64,000 bases of DNA from Desulfobacterales bacterium (GTDB taxonomy: Bacteria; Desulfobacterota; Desulfobacteria; Desulfobacterales; JAEINQ01). The stretch covers positions 27,294 to 91,293 of the forward strand of contig JAEINQ010000020.1 of the NCBI GenBank assembly GCA_016342285.1, written 5' to 3'. The notes beneath the pieces were generated by a model. The model was given only the letters and a program-made list of their open reading frames with translations, made no database searches and was not told where the DNA came from. The position numbers and the translations under genes are program-made. Within the stretch, counting starts at the first letter, position 1; every line of letters begins with the position of its first letter. Below are positions 1 to 8,390 of this stretch, in pieces.

Positions 1-17
1 AAAAGCCATATATGGCG

Positions 18-87
18 TCATGCCTGCGCAGGCAGGCATCCAGGCTCTTTTGAAATCACTGGATTCCCGCCTACGCGGGAATGACGG
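18..87. repeat. Interspersed inverted repeat, family G (copy 1)
   Basis: A GC-rich unit in which 'catgcctgcgcaggcaggcat' -like and 'ttcccgcctacgcgggaatg' -like hairpins flank a short core. Two related copies lie near 37.6 and 38.9 kb. It overlaps the last codons of the integrase fragment, so the final 20 or so residues of that frame derive from the repeat. Confidence 0.7.
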
Positions 88-356
88 ACAGTTCCTTTCA
101 GATATATGGCCGTTCGCGGCCTGAAACCGCTTTTTACGGACAGGCCGCCGCGGTTGAGCACGTGGGTGTAAATCATGGTGGTTTTCACATCCGAGTGGCC
201 AAGCAGTTCCTGAACCGTTCTGATATCGGCGCCCTTTTCCAGCAGTCGGGTTGCAAAGCTGTGGCGGAGCGCATGGAAGGTGACCCGTTTGGACAGTCCG
301 GGCTCCAGGGCGGCAATTCGGATATTGCGGCCTACGGAGGAATGGTTGAGAACCAC
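18..356 (-). pseudogene. intI: Integron integrase, C-terminal fragment
   Basis: The translated fragment carries the C-terminal catalytic boxes of a tyrosine recombinase ([17 protein letters not shown], then [15 protein letters not shown] with the catalytic tyrosine) followed by VLNRGG, the ending usual in integron integrases. About 110 residues remain of a family that is normally near 320-340, so the N-terminal domain and the first catalytic arginine are missing. Upstream sequence shows no continuation in any frame. The orientation, with its N-terminal side facing genes that run the other way, matches a classical integron platform. The tail after VLNRGG is encoded by an interspersed repeat. 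It is probably inactive. A XerC/D-like origin is less likely because of the VLNRGG ending. Confidence 0.8.
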
Positions 357-570
357 GGGTAGCCGGATTTTCGTAACTTGTCACAGGGTTGAAACGATAC
401 GAAGTTTCGAATCCCCGTACGGTAGCGTTTACAGGGTGCCGTAGATGCGAGGCGCCGGGCACGTAGACGTACTATTTCGTACTTCAATTGCCCGGAAACA
501 AAGTCACGCCTCAAAGCAGACATCACATTTTATCTCTCGGGCTACTATCCGCAAAGGCGGATTCCAGCTA

Positions 571-1110
571 ATGAGTAGTAGGCCCGATGATGATCATACA
601 TATTTCAAAACAATTGATTTGATGAAGACTATTGAGACTCAACAGCAAATCACAGTCAAACTGCTTGAAGATATGGTTGATGTATTAAATCAAAGGGATG
701 AAAATCATAGAATCGAGTTTAAGGACATGAAAATATCAAACATCTTTCCACCGACAATTGGATATTATTATTCAAAAATTCTCGAAGGTACACATTCGCA
801 ACTACAGGCGAATCGCGAATGGGGAAAAGCACACGTTGACCTTGTGCTAAGCAAATACGATCAATTTCGACAGGAACTGGAAAGGCGTGGAGAGTTGCCA
901 GCAAATGAAGCTATTGAATATGAACTAAATGGAATCTACTATCCACTGCGGAAACTTAAAGATTATTTTGAAACTCCTGAAGAATCAAACCTGGAGCCAA
1001 AAGATGCAGCTATATTTGCTGAATTCGCAAGAAATAAACATAAAGATATAGCCGCAATTGCTGAAGAAATTGATGAAACTTATCAAGAGAAAAGCGAACC
1101 ACGGCATTGA
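571..1110 (+). CDS. Hypothetical cassette-like protein
   Basis: Encodes about 179 residues, hydrophilic and mostly helical, with no signal peptide or membrane segment. The N-terminal part has heptad-like spacing (TIETQQQITVKLLEDMVDVLN) that could form a coiled coil. I do not recognise the family. The ATG at 571 was chosen because the 42 codons before it look like non-coding sequence, but there is no good ribosome binding site. The gene is AT-rich compared with the rest of the window and lies just downstream of the integrase remnant in the orientation expected of an integron gene cassette. No clear attC follows it, so cassette status is inferred. Confidence 0.55.
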   Translation: MSSRPDDDHTYFKTIDLMKTIETQQQITVKLLEDMVDVLNQRDENHRIEFKDMKISNIFPPTIGYYYSKILEGTHSQLQANREWGKAHVDLVLSKYDQFRQELERRGELPANEAIEYELNGIYYPLRKLKDYFETPEESNLEPKDAAIFAEFARNKHKDIAAIAEEIDETYQEKSEPRH

Positions 1111-1170
1111 GTAGGACGCTTCTTACGTCGCGCATCTCATACCGGCCGTTCTGCCGCAAAAAATGACGCC

Positions 1171-1199
1171 TTGACACCGCCCTACAATGTAACTACAAT
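1171..1199 (+). promoter_or_regulatory. Sigma70-type promoter and direct repeat before brnT
   Basis: TTGACA and TACAAT are separated by 17 bases. The -10 box lies inside a direct repeat (TACAATGT-aac-TACAATGT) that could be the autoregulatory site of BrnA. The distance from -10 to the brnT ATG is only 6 bases, so the transcript should begin at or beside the start codon. Confidence 0.7.
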
Positions 1200-1205
1200 G
1201 TCGTT

Positions 1206-1490
1206 ATGAAAGAACTACGTTTTGAATGGGACCCAAATAAATCCAAGGCCAATATGGCCAAACATGGCGTTTCATTTGAGGAAGCGGCGAGTGTCTTTTA
1301 CGACGAAAGGGCGGTGGAGTTCTACGACGACGAGAACTCCGAATGGGAGGACCGGTTTCTCCTCCTGGGAATTAGCGCAAAGATTCGCCTGCTCATGATA
1401 TGCCACTGTTACAGGGCAGGTGAATCAGTCATTCGGATCATCTCCGCCCGGAAAGCTACGAAAAATGAATCCAAACATTACCGGAGGTGA
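1206..1490 (+). CDS. brnT: BrnT family toxin
   Basis: A 94-residue protein with the BrnT pattern: the N-terminal FEWDPNKSKANMAKHGVSFEEA, then a central region ending in LLGISAKIRLLMICHCYR and the C-terminal IRIISARKATKNE. BrnT toxins are RelE-fold ribonucleases that block translation. The gene is followed at once by its antitoxin gene, whose ribosome binding site overlaps the toxin stop codon, so the two are translationally coupled. There is no Shine-Dalgarno sequence before the ATG and the promoter -10 box ends six bases upstream, which suggests a leaderless message. Its place between an integrase remnant and an attC-like site fits a toxin-antitoxin cassette. Confidence 0.9.
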   Translation: MKELRFEWDPNKSKANMAKHGVSFEEAASVFYDERAVEFYDDENSEWEDRFLLLGISAKIRLLMICHCYRAGESVIRIISARKATKNESKHYRR

Positions 1491-1494
1491 AGCC

Positions 1495-1716
1495 ATGGAG
1501 ACAGAATATGATCTTTCCAAGATGAAATCCAGGCGAAATCCATATGCCAAGCAGCTTAAAAGGCAGGTGACGCTTAGAATTCGCCCGGATATCATTGATT
1601 ATTTCAAAACAATGTCAGAAGAAACAGGTATTCCCTACCAGAGCCTGATTAACCTTTACCTGCAAGATTGTGTAAACAATCAAAGAAAGCTGGATATCCG
1701 ATGGCCCAACCGATAG
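1495..1716 (+). CDS. brnA: BrnA family antitoxin
   Basis: A 73-residue protein with the ribbon-helix-helix ending typical of BrnA (KRQVTLRIRPDIIDYFK, then GIPYQSLINLYLQDC). BrnA binds and neutralises BrnT through its N-terminal part and represses the operon through the C-terminal DNA-binding part. The ATG at 1495 follows a strong GGAGGTGA, whose last three bases are the brnT stop. The final codons run through GCCCAAC, which fits the 5' conserved element of an integron attC, as often seen at the end of a cassette gene. Confidence 0.9.
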   Translation: METEYDLSKMKSRRNPYAKQLKRQVTLRIRPDIIDYFKTMSEETGIPYQSLINLYLQDCVNNQRKLDIRWPNR

Positions 1717-2644
1717 CCGAAGCAGATAGGGATAGGGAGTGACCTCACGGCCCCCCCCCCACACACACCACCGGACATACGGATCGCGTATCCGGCGATT
1801 CCGTCTTCGCCTTCGGCTACGCCGGACAGGTCGGCTGATCAGAGCAGGCAACGATAAAACCATTGCCTGCCGGGCTCTATTCAAGCACGACGCTACCGAC
1901 ATTTCAGCCACTGCTGCAATATGCCGGCAAGAACATACTCTTTGGCAGCCACGATCATTTACCCGTACCATTCGGTCCGGGCACCGTTCAGGCCTTTGCC
2001 GGGGTGAGACCTCCGGGCATACTCTCCCTTTTTGGGAGGCCCAGCTCGTTTCCGTCGACTACTATGCCCTCTGCTGACTCCCGCTGCATGGTGGGCACAC
2101 CTTGCGGTTTGCTCACTCAGGTAATCTGTTGCCGCCGACCCCATGGGTTTCGTGTTCCTCTCCACAGCGGAGTTTGGCTCATCGCCGGTCAGGAGCCGGT
2201 TTTCCGACGATGCCGGGGATTTTGTTAGCCGGCTGTCCCCTCTCCGGCAACCACATACAACAGCTCCCGAGATGCAACGGGCCTCCCGGGGCTCAGTACA
2301 GTACCCCCTTGAGGGGTGTAAACACACGTCTTTCGGTACGTGAGCGCCGAGTATACGGACATTGCCTATAATGGATAGAGGACTTCGCCTTGTGTTGCAG
2401 GCTCGTCCCACAATGCACGCCTGACTCGGGAGCGCTTGCGTCACGCCAAAGGCGTGATTCGTCACCCCGTACCTTCGCGGTACCCCGCCTCAGCAGGGCG
2501 ACTTCCTTCCGAAGTACCGTCGCCGACACCCCGTTGTCTACCGCTACACCCTTCGCCTCCATCTGGCTGGATCTAAGGCTTGCCAAGCTGCGCAACCTCC
2601 TGATATGCTTGGCTCACTTTTAAGACGTGTGCCGTGCCCGGCAC
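1710..2644 (-). mobile_element. Degraded group IIC intron without intact reverse transcriptase
   Basis: Read on the minus strand, the element begins GTGCC directly after TTGT of an attC-like site. It has long structured non-coding sequence of the kind found in domains I-III, and ends with a convincing domain V hairpin and a G-rich domain VI. No reverse transcriptase frame survives: only short open frames exist across the interval. Group IIC-attC introns are known to insert in attC sites in the antisense orientation, which is exactly the arrangement here. The 5' boundary is placed by sequence; the 3' boundary (between about 1705 and 1735) is uncertain. Confidence 0.72.
1766..1797 (-). ncRNA. 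Group II intron domain V hairpin
   Basis: On the minus strand CGCCGGA pairs with TCCGGTGG-type sequence, TACG pairs with CGTA, and a two-base bulge (TG) sits on the 3' side, giving the short catalytic hairpin of a group II intron. The CGC at the base of the stem is the triad form associated with class IIC. The loop is five bases rather than the usual four. Confidence 0.7.
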
Positions 2645-2697
2645 ACAACCTTTAAATTCAGCGGACCCAAAGGGCGGGCCGCTGATTAAATCGTTGG
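2645..2697 (+). repeat. attC-like integron recombination site, interrupted by the intron
   Basis: The sequence ACAACC..TTTAAATTCAGCGGACC, a short loop, then GGGCCGCTGATTAAATCGTTGG forms an imperfect hairpin with the layout of an attC site (outer AAC/GTT cores, inner complementary arms). The last base of the GTTRRRY-type core does not fit. The missing 5' part of the outer core would lie beyond the intron, where GCCCAAC occurs at the end of brnA. Confidence 0.55.
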
Positions 2698-2804
2698 AAA
2701 ATTGAACCCGATACGCTTAACGCTTTTTCCAGTTGCGGAATCTGAAACCTAAGTTTAGGTGGGATTGTGGCAGTCTAAAGCGCAGGCATTACGAAGGCGA
2801 CCCT

Positions 2805-2974
2805 CAACCGATCCAACCGATCCAACCAATCCAACCGATCCAACCAATCCAACCAATCCAACCGATCCAACCGATCCAACCAATCCAACCAATCCAACCA
2901 ATCCAACCAATCCAACCGATCCAACCGATCCAACCAATCCAACCAATCCAACCAATCCAACCAATCCAACCAAT
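2805..2974. repeat. Tandem repeat of a 10-bp unit, block 1 (about 17 units)
   Basis: Seventeen or so near-perfect copies of CCAACCAATC with A/G changes at one position. All three frames on both strands are open across it, giving low-complexity translations that are not genes. It lies immediately after the stop codon of the minus-strand CheX-FliN gene, so the transcript of that gene would contain repeated GGUUGGAUU. A second block of the same unit lies near 48.7 kb, also just after a minus-strand stop codon. Confidence 0.95.
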
Positions 2975-2988
2975 AAAACCGTCCCTTC

Positions 2989-4434
2989 CTACTGCATACT
3001 CTCCAGACGCTTGCGGGGGCTGACGATCTCCGTGATCCGGATGCCGTATTTTTCACCCTCCACCACCACTTTGCCCCGGGCCACCAGTTGGTCGTTGGCC
3101 AAAATGTCCAGGGGCTCATCCTCGAGGTTTTCCAGGGCCACGGTCGACCCGGGGCCGAGTTTGAGCAAATCGTCGATTTTCATTCGGGCCCGGCCCAGTT
3201 CGATGGTCAGTTCCAGGGGAATGCCGAGGATCAGGTTAAAGTTCTGGCGGTCATCTTCCGTCTTTTCCGGCGGGGCCGTTGACGGGTCTTGGTCGGTCGT
3301 TTGTGATTCCGGCTGGGCTGAATTTCCGGTCGCTGCCGCGGGCGTTACTTCACTGGCCAGTCCCTGAGCAGCTGCTTGCATCGGATCGTCGGCCTCCAGG
3401 GTCGGTGCGTCCACCCGGTCAGGCGTAATAACGCTTTCATCGATCTTGATGCAGACTTCTACGAAGATATCGTGTTTGTCGTAACGGAACGCGTACCTTT
3501 CGTAGCGGTCCATGTTGACGGTTTCCATGGTGAACTGCCGACCTGCGGTAATGGAGGGAGGAGAAATACGACAGTTGATCCCTGAGTCGTTAAAGGCCGC
3601 CTTGAGGTTCCCGGAAATAATGTTGGTGGCCTCTCCAATGACGTCCTTGATTTCCTCTTCGGTAATTTCCGTTTGAAGCATGCCCAGCATCGAGGCGGTC
3701 ATGATCTTGGCAAACTCTTCGCTAAGCTGGATCTTCAAGGTGCCGGTGACTTCACCGGCAAAATTGATGGCCCCCATGTACCGGCCGGTAATTTCCTCGG
3801 GGAAATCGGTTGCATCGGAGAGATCCACCTCCATGGAGAGCATCACATCGAAAAATTCCAAGACCGTATCGCCGGTGGAAGCGATGATGTCCAGTTTCCC
3901 GAATTTTTTCAGGTCAACGGCGGTCAGTTTCTGTTTGATATCTTCGGCATCCGGGTCGGCCGCCTTGACGGCCAATTCAACGAAAACAGTATTTGTTTCG
4001 AACTGGAACCCGAAATATTCGTAGCGGTCCATGTTCAGGGTTTCCATCTCGAAATCCTGACCCGCGGTAATGGACGGTGTGGAGATGGCGCAGGACATGC
4101 CGGCATTTTCAAAGTCGGTTTTCAGGTTTCCGCCAACGATGTTGCAAATTTCCCGGATGACGTCCTTGATTTCCTCTTCGGACTCAATCTCTTCGGGCTC
4201 CATGCCGAGCATGGCGGCGGTCATGGCCCGAGCGAACGGTTCATCGACTTGAATGTTGATGGAACCGACCACTTCACCGGCAAAGGTGAGCGAGCCGACC
4301 AGGTTGTGGCCTTCCATGGGCGGTCGGCTGCCCATGGCAAGGGGCTCGACGGCCATGTCCAGCATGGTATCGAAAAGCTCCCGAACCGAGCTGGCAATGG
4401 ATTCCTTGATATCCAGGGTCCCGGACGGACTCAT
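2989..4434 (-). CDS. CheX-CheX-FliN/SpoA fusion protein
   Basis: A 481-residue cytoplasmic protein with two CheX/CheC-type domains (about 1-170 and 171-345), an acidic, proline- and threonine-rich linker (about 345-395) and a C-terminal SpoA domain as in FliN (about 397-481). Both CheX domains keep the CheC-family phosphatase pattern D-x3-E-x2-N with a proline about 22 residues on: D91, E95, N98, P120 and D264, E268, N271, P292. The family dephosphorylates CheY-P; in FliY the same kind of fusion sits in the flagellar switch. No other flagellar or chemotaxis gene is nearby, so it may instead serve another SpoA partner. The stop codon is followed directly by a tandem repeat block. Confidence 0.85.
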   Translation of the reverse strand: MSPSGTLDIKESIASSVRELFDTMLDMAVEPLAMGSRPPMEGHNLVGSLTFAGEVVGSINIQVDEPFARAMTAAMLGMEPEEIESEEEIKDVIREICNIVGGNLKTDFENAGMSCAISTPSITAGQDFEMETLNMDRYEYFGFQFETNTVFVELAVKAADPDAEDIKQKLTAVDLKKFGKLDIIASTGDTVLEFFDVMLSMEVDLSDATDFPEEITGRYMGAINFAGEVTGTLKIQLSEEFAKIMTASMLGMLQTEITEEEIKDVIGEATNIISGNLKAAFNDSGINCRISPPSITAGRQFTMETVNMDRYERYAFRYDKHDIFVEVCIKIDESVITPDRVDAPTLEADDPMQAAAQGLASEVTPAAATGNSAQPESQTTDQDPSTAPPEKTEDDRQNFNLILGIPLELTIELGRARMKIDDLLKLGPGSTVALENLEDEPLDILANDQLVARGKVVVEGEKYGIRITEIVSPRKRLESMQ

Positions 4435-4769
4435 AAAGGGCTTCCTTTGCGTTGACCCGTTTGCACCGTTTGGCGAAAATCAGAATATTCTACGAAAAAC
4501 CCGAAGGTTACGGGGAACAAAGTACTGATATTGCTGTCTGGTGTCAAGGTCTTATGGGAAAGGGTTTTACACCGGTGGGCAAAGGGCAGGAGGATGCGAC
4601 CAAGCGGGGTTATGGCCAATCGGATGACAGGAAAAGCGTTGCAGGCACAATCGCCTTGCCATCTGGGACCGCGAAAGCTAAAGAGAGCCCATTGTGTGGT
4701 AAACTCGAATTTTTATGCATGGCCATCAATCATGGATGGTTCAGCTTTTCGTTCAGGGGAAAAAACATC
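4435..4769. other. Intergenic region between divergent genes, no gene seen
   Basis: Separates the CheX-FliN gene from the transporter operon. It contains a possible stem (TGGTGT...ACACCGG around 4540-4576) and several GC-rich short repeats but no riboswitch class I can match. The reading frame of the ATPase extends back through this region, but codon use is poor and the good ribosome binding site is at its 3' end. Confidence 0.5.
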
Positions 4770-6092
4770 ATGACTGTAACGGGGGCCGTCACCCGATATT
4801 TTACCACCTTCGAAGACCGCGAGGAGGCTTTCCGGGAAGGGGTGTTTTCCCTGGTGGCCCGAAAACACTTGGGACCCACCCGATTCTGGAACGATTTTAA
4901 GCGAATCTCCCTGGAAAACCTCCTGGCATTTGTACGTGAGCCGGTGGCCTGCATTACCAGTGACCCCAGGGATTGCCTTGCCTTTGGCACGCCCTGGCAG
5001 GTGCTGTCGGCAGCTGTCCGGACGGCTTGTCAGATCGGTACCGACCTTAATATGACCGCGGCACAACTTGCCGAAAGGGTCGGCTTGACCGAAAACCTTC
5101 ATCAGCCGGTACGCACCCTTTCCGGCGGCGAGACGGTGAAGTTGACCCTGGCCAAAGCCCGGGCCGCCACTGTCTTCAGCCGCCGCATGGCCGTGTCCAG
5201 CCCCTTTTGCTGGCTCTCTGCGCAAAACCGCATTCACTTCGACGACCTGCTGGAAGACTGTGCCCACCGCCATGTTGAGGTGAATATTTTTGCTCTCGAA
5301 GGCGAGGATGATCTGAGACCGGTTTCCGAGGCTGATGTGCTTCGGTTGAATAGCACACCATCGGTTCCTTTTTTCCTCGACCTTCAAGGTCTGCGCATTC
5401 CGTTGACTCCGGCCATGGGCCTTCTTGGGGAAAAAACCGCTTTTGCCACCGTGGCTGATTTTAAGGCCGATCTGGTTTCCCCCTGCCTTTGGGTGGGCAA
5501 CAACGGGCAGGGGAAAAGCCTCGTGGCCAAGGCCCTTGCCCGGACGACCGCCCACAGCGGCAAGGCCCGGGTCCGGGGGCCATCGGGAGCGGAATCAGCC
5601 AGACTGCTTTTTCAGGACGTCATGACCCAGACCCTGCTGCGTTCCCTGGACGCTCTGGAGCAGTTTTTCGGCAGCGCCCAGGAACAAAAGGCGGCCAAGG
5701 CCATCGGTGGCCGCATTCTGGATGGTTGCCGGGCCTCGGCGCCAGCGGTGCCTGAAAGCGGTAACCAAGGGGGGCTTGCCCGGCACGACACGTCCCTGTT
5801 GGCCATCAAGTCGGCGCTGGTGGCGGCACGGCTGGGAGTCCGACCCGGTGCCCTGATTCTCGACGAACCGGACTGGGGGCTCACGCGACGCACAGCCATC
5901 GATTTTGTCTTATCCGTTATTGGCGAGGCCCACGGAATGGGAGTGCCGGTGATCTTGATCTCCCACAAGCCGTGGTGGACGCCTCTGGCACGGAGCCGCG
6001 TCGCCGTGTCACGTTCGGACCGGTCGGTTTCGGCCAAAACGGCCGGCTCTTTTGACATCCGCCTTTCCGTTGATGGAAGGGGCCACCCATGA
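4770..6092 (+). CDS. Divergent two-domain ABC ATPase, probably of an ECF-type transporter
   Basis: A 440-residue protein made of two ABC-type halves that are degenerate in complementary ways. The first half has a clear signature motif (TLSGGETVKL, about 117-126) but no recognisable Walker A. The second half has a Walker A (VGNNGQGKS, 242-250) and a Walker B (ALILDEPDWGL, near 360) but no canonical signature. Only one complete composite ATP site could form. The ATG at 4770 was chosen because of the preceding AGGGGAAA. The stop overlaps the start of the next gene, and the following genes encode membrane proteins, which suggests an ECF (energy-coupling factor) importer. The substrate is unknown. 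Confidence 0.7.
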   Translation: MTVTGAVTRYFTTFEDREEAFREGVFSLVARKHLGPTRFWNDFKRISLENLLAFVREPVACITSDPRDCLAFGTPWQVLSAAVRTACQIGTDLNMTAAQLAERVGLTENLHQPVRTLSGGETVKLTLAKARAATVFSRRMAVSSPFCWLSAQNRIHFDDLLEDCAHRHVEVNIFALEGEDDLRPVSEADVLRLNSTPSVPFFLDLQGLRIPLTPAMGLLGEKTAFATVADFKADLVSPCLWVGNNGQGKSLVAKALARTTAHSGKARVRGPSGAESARLLFQDVMTQTLLRSLDALEQFFGSAQEQKAAKAIGGRILDGCRASAPAVPESGNQGGLARHDTSLLAIKSALVAARLGVRPGALILDEPDWGLTRRTAIDFVLSVIGEAHGMGVPVILISHKPWWTPLARSRVAVSRSDRSVSAKTAGSFDIRLSVDGRGHP

Positions 6093-6793
6093 TCGCCGCA
6101 CCCCCCTGGCGGGCCAAACTGGCGCTGCTTCTGCTGACCGGCGTGCCGGCCTTTACCGGGTATCCCTTGACGATTTTCCATGCCGCTATCCTGCCCGGAC
6201 TCACCTGGGCCTGGATCGCTTACGGACTGGCTGTCAATATTCTGGTGGCCGTCTGCACCGGCCGGCGAATTTACGGGGCCATTGCCGCGGTTGCCGCCCT
6301 GGTGGCCCTGCCGGTGGTTTTCGGCGGCGCTGCGATCTCCTTTCTCCTGTCGTTGCTGGGATGGGGGGCAGCTGCCGGGCCTGCCGACTACAGCCCCCAC
6401 TATGTCGCCCTTTGCGTAACCATGCTCACCGTGGTGCCCCTGGCCCTGGGCTTGGTGGCGGTGATTCCCATGGGCGCGTTCGAGCAAAGCCTGCTTCAAC
6501 ACCCCCAGGGGGTCAGCCGCCTGGAAAAATGCCTGCTGATGTTTCTTCGGGTCTTCAATCACATCGTTTTTGAGGTGATTCCCAGTATCATCGAAGTGAT
6601 CCGGGAAGAGCGCCATTACCACGGTCCGTCAGCCGGCTGGCCGTCGGTTTTCGTCCTTGTCAACGAAATGGTCCACGTCGCCACCGCCGGAATTTGCACC
6701 GCTGTTCAGTTCATCCCCCTCTGGGCTCTTGAAATCTCTCAATTGCCGGACCGGAAAACGCGTACACGCAAGGCATCGAAGCCGGTCGCGTAA
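6089..6793 (+). CDS. Membrane protein, probable ECF transmembrane (T) component
   Basis: About 234 residues with some five or six hydrophobic segments and a charged cytoplasmic stretch near residue 170 (VIREERHYHG) that could be the coupling region which docks on the ATPase. The start overlaps the end of the ATPase gene by four bases, so the two are coupled. The family match is weak: the typical Ala-Arg-Gly coupling motifs of EcfT are not obvious. The assignment rests mainly on the operon, with an ATPase before it and an S-like protein after it. Confidence 0.55.
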   Translation: MIAAPPWRAKLALLLLTGVPAFTGYPLTIFHAAILPGLTWAWIAYGLAVNILVAVCTGRRIYGAIAAVAALVALPVVFGGAAISFLLSLLGWGAAAGPADYSPHYVALCVTMLTVVPLALGLVAVIPMGAFEQSLLQHPQGVSRLEKCLLMFLRVFNHIVFEVIPSIIEVIREERHYHGPSAGWPSVFVLVNEMVHVATAGICTAVQFIPLWALEISQLPDRKTRTRKASKPVA

Positions 6794-7089
6794 AGAATCC
6801 ACGCATTCCCACTTCGAATTAAAAACATTCCCCGTTGTCACAACCCCTACACGGTCCTCAAAGACGCGGGAATCCTTCCCGGCAATCCCCGGCGGCAACT
6901 CATTGAGTAAGTTTTCATGAACAATTGCTTTTCTGGCCTTAAAATAGGGTTGAAAAAGTGTCCTGCTTTTTATATAATTATGACGTATTGTACTATTACT
7001 ATAGTGAAAGTGTACTATGCAAAGAATCCACACCCAAAGGCCGTGGATTCCAACTTCGGATTGAAGTGCGCGGGTGCGCAGGGGGGGTT

Positions 7090-7629
7090 ATGTCTAAATC
7101 ATCGGAAGTCAAACTGCTGGTCCAAGTGGGTATCGTGGCGGCCTTTGCCACCCTGGCCTTTGTGGGAACCTTCATCATCCGTATTCCGATTCCGGCCACC
7201 GGCGGCTATTTCAATCTGGGCGACACTTTTGTCATGACGGCGGCCCTGCTCTACGGGCCGGTGACCGGTGTCCTGGTCGGTTTGATCGGCCCGGCCATGG
7301 CCGACGCCATCGGCTTTCCCCAGTTCATCCTGGCCACGGGGGTGGTCAAGGCCCTGGAGGGGGGCGTTATGGGCTGGCTTGCCGGACCCGGTAGAGGAAA
7401 AGGAAAGGTGCTGCCTGCCTTGGCTCTGGGGGTGGTCATCCTGGTGGGGGGGTATTTTGTTTTCGAGGCATTCATCTATCCGGCGCTGGCCACGGCCATT
7501 CCCTTTTTCGGTGTCACCGATGCCAAGGCCGCCCTGGCCGAAATCGTGCCGAATCTCATTCAGGGGGTGATCAGCGCCATGATCGCCTTTGGCGTCTGGA
7601 AGGTCTTCAACCGCCAATCTGACGACTGA
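7090..7629 (+). CDS. ECF transporter substrate-binding (S) component-like protein
   Basis: A 179-residue, very hydrophobic protein with about six membrane segments and the features of small ECF S components: an N-terminal KLLVQVGIVAAFATLAFVGT helix, the loop GGYFNLGDTFVMTAALLYGP and the GLIGPAMADAIG segment. Such proteins bind a vitamin or similar micronutrient and work with an ATPase pair and a T component. The ATG at 7090 follows a run of G residues; the 44 codons upstream in the same frame look non-coding. About 300 bases separate it from the T component, so it may have its own promoter. Nothing here tells which substrate is carried. Confidence 0.75.
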   Translation: MSKSSEVKLLVQVGIVAAFATLAFVGTFIIRIPIPATGGYFNLGDTFVMTAALLYGPVTGVLVGLIGPAMADAIGFPQFILATGVVKALEGGVMGWLAGPGRGKGKVLPALALGVVILVGGYFVFEAFIYPALATAIPFFGVTDAKAALAEIVPNLIQGVISAMIAFGVWKVFNRQSDD

Positions 7630-7717
7630 CCGGCAGCGTTGGATCAAGAGACGGCAACCCCGGGTTGCGGTATTCGCTGCAGATCCGCTCCAGTTCCCTG
7701 TCCAGGTCCATTCCGAT

Positions 7718-7780
7718 TTTAATTGGATAGGCACCCATCGTCGTTTCCACTTCATAAATGTGAATTTTTGTCTAAATGGC
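7718..7780. repeat. Partial copy of MITE family I
   Basis: Matches one end of the elements at 41.3 and 46.9 kb (ATTGGATAGGCACC, then GTTTCC..TTCATAAATG, then TGAATTTTTGTC). Only this end is present; it stops just before the stop codon of the methyltransferase gene. Confidence 0.8.
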
Positions 7781-7781
7781 C

Positions 7782-8336
7782 TCACCCAGATGTCTTTTGG
7801 TAAAGGCGGGCACGACTCAAGGCGATTTGAACGTCCCTGTCCGGGATCAGGCCGGCATCCAGTGCTTTGGATGTGATGGCGTCGAACGCTTTGGCCGTAA
7901 CGTGAAATTTGGGCTCCACCAGCAGAAAATGTCCCCCCGGCTTGAGCAGGCTTTGGATTTCCTTGAGAAAGGCGGCAGCGTCCGGGACTTCGTGAACCAT
8001 GTAAAAAGCCAGGGCAAAATCGGCTTGCGTCTCGAGCCCGATGCGGTCAGGCTGGCAGCGATGGAGGCGAAGTTGACCATTAAGGCCGGCTTGGTCCGCC
8101 CTTTGCCGGACCTTTTCCAGCATTTCCGGCTGCAGGTCGGCCGCAATCACGGCACCGGTGACGCCGACCCTCTGGGCCAGCGGAATGGAAAAAAAGCCGG
8201 GCCCGCAGCCGACATCAACGGCCGTCTGGCCCGCGCCCACAAGATCGCCAAGGATTTTTTCCGGATCATGGACTATCCGACGCAGGGCATTGTCCAGGAA
8301 AAAGCCGATTCGCCAGCTGCAAACATGAGGTCCCAT
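7782..8336 (-). CDS. Class I SAM-dependent methyltransferase
   Basis: A 184-residue Rossmann-fold methyltransferase. Motif I is VDVGCGPGFFSIPLA, followed by an acidic residue at the end of strand 2 (AADLQPEML) and the later motif LLKPGGHFLLVEPKF. It resembles small UbiE-like enzymes; the substrate cannot be told. The start was set at the ATG preceded by GAAGGAGACACC. It is transcribed away from a tetR-type gene, and three palindromes between them probably bind that regulator, so the methyltransferase is the likely regulated target. Confidence 0.85.
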   Translation of the reverse strand: MGPHVCSWRIGFFLDNALRRIVHDPEKILGDLVGAGQTAVDVGCGPGFFSIPLAQRVGVTGAVIAADLQPEMLEKVRQRADQAGLNGQLRLHRCQPDRIGLETQADFALAFYMVHEVPDAAAFLKEIQSLLKPGGHFLLVEPKFHVTAKAFDAITSKALDAGLIPDRDVQIALSRARLYQKTSG

Positions 8337-8390
8337 GGTGTCTCCTTCGGTATTTTGCTTGATATGGAATAAAATGGGTTGCCATAAAAA

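Noticed and set aside
390..440. tRNA-like TTCGAATCCCC arm
   Set aside because: No matching anticodon or acceptor arms can be folded around it.
1739..2595. Several overlapping 60-170 residue open frames on both strands
   Set aside because: They are explained by structured group II intron sequence and have no coding character.
2805..2974. Possible CRISPR array
   Set aside because: The repeats are contiguous with no unique spacers, only ten bases long, and no cas gene is near.
2733..3367. Open frames across the 10-bp tandem repeats, giving PIQPIQ-, DPTNPT- and DWLDWL-type proteins
   Set aside because: A ten-base unit without stop codons is open in every frame on both strands; there is no ribosome binding site or non-repetitive coding body. 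The same holds for the block at 48.7 kb.
4520..4760. Possible riboswitch upstream of the ECF-like ATPase gene
   Set aside because: GGGACCGCGAAAGC recalls part of the c-di-GMP-I core and there is a GGTGT/ACACC stem, but the rest of that aptamer is missing and no thiamine, cobalamin, FMN or Moco consensus fits.
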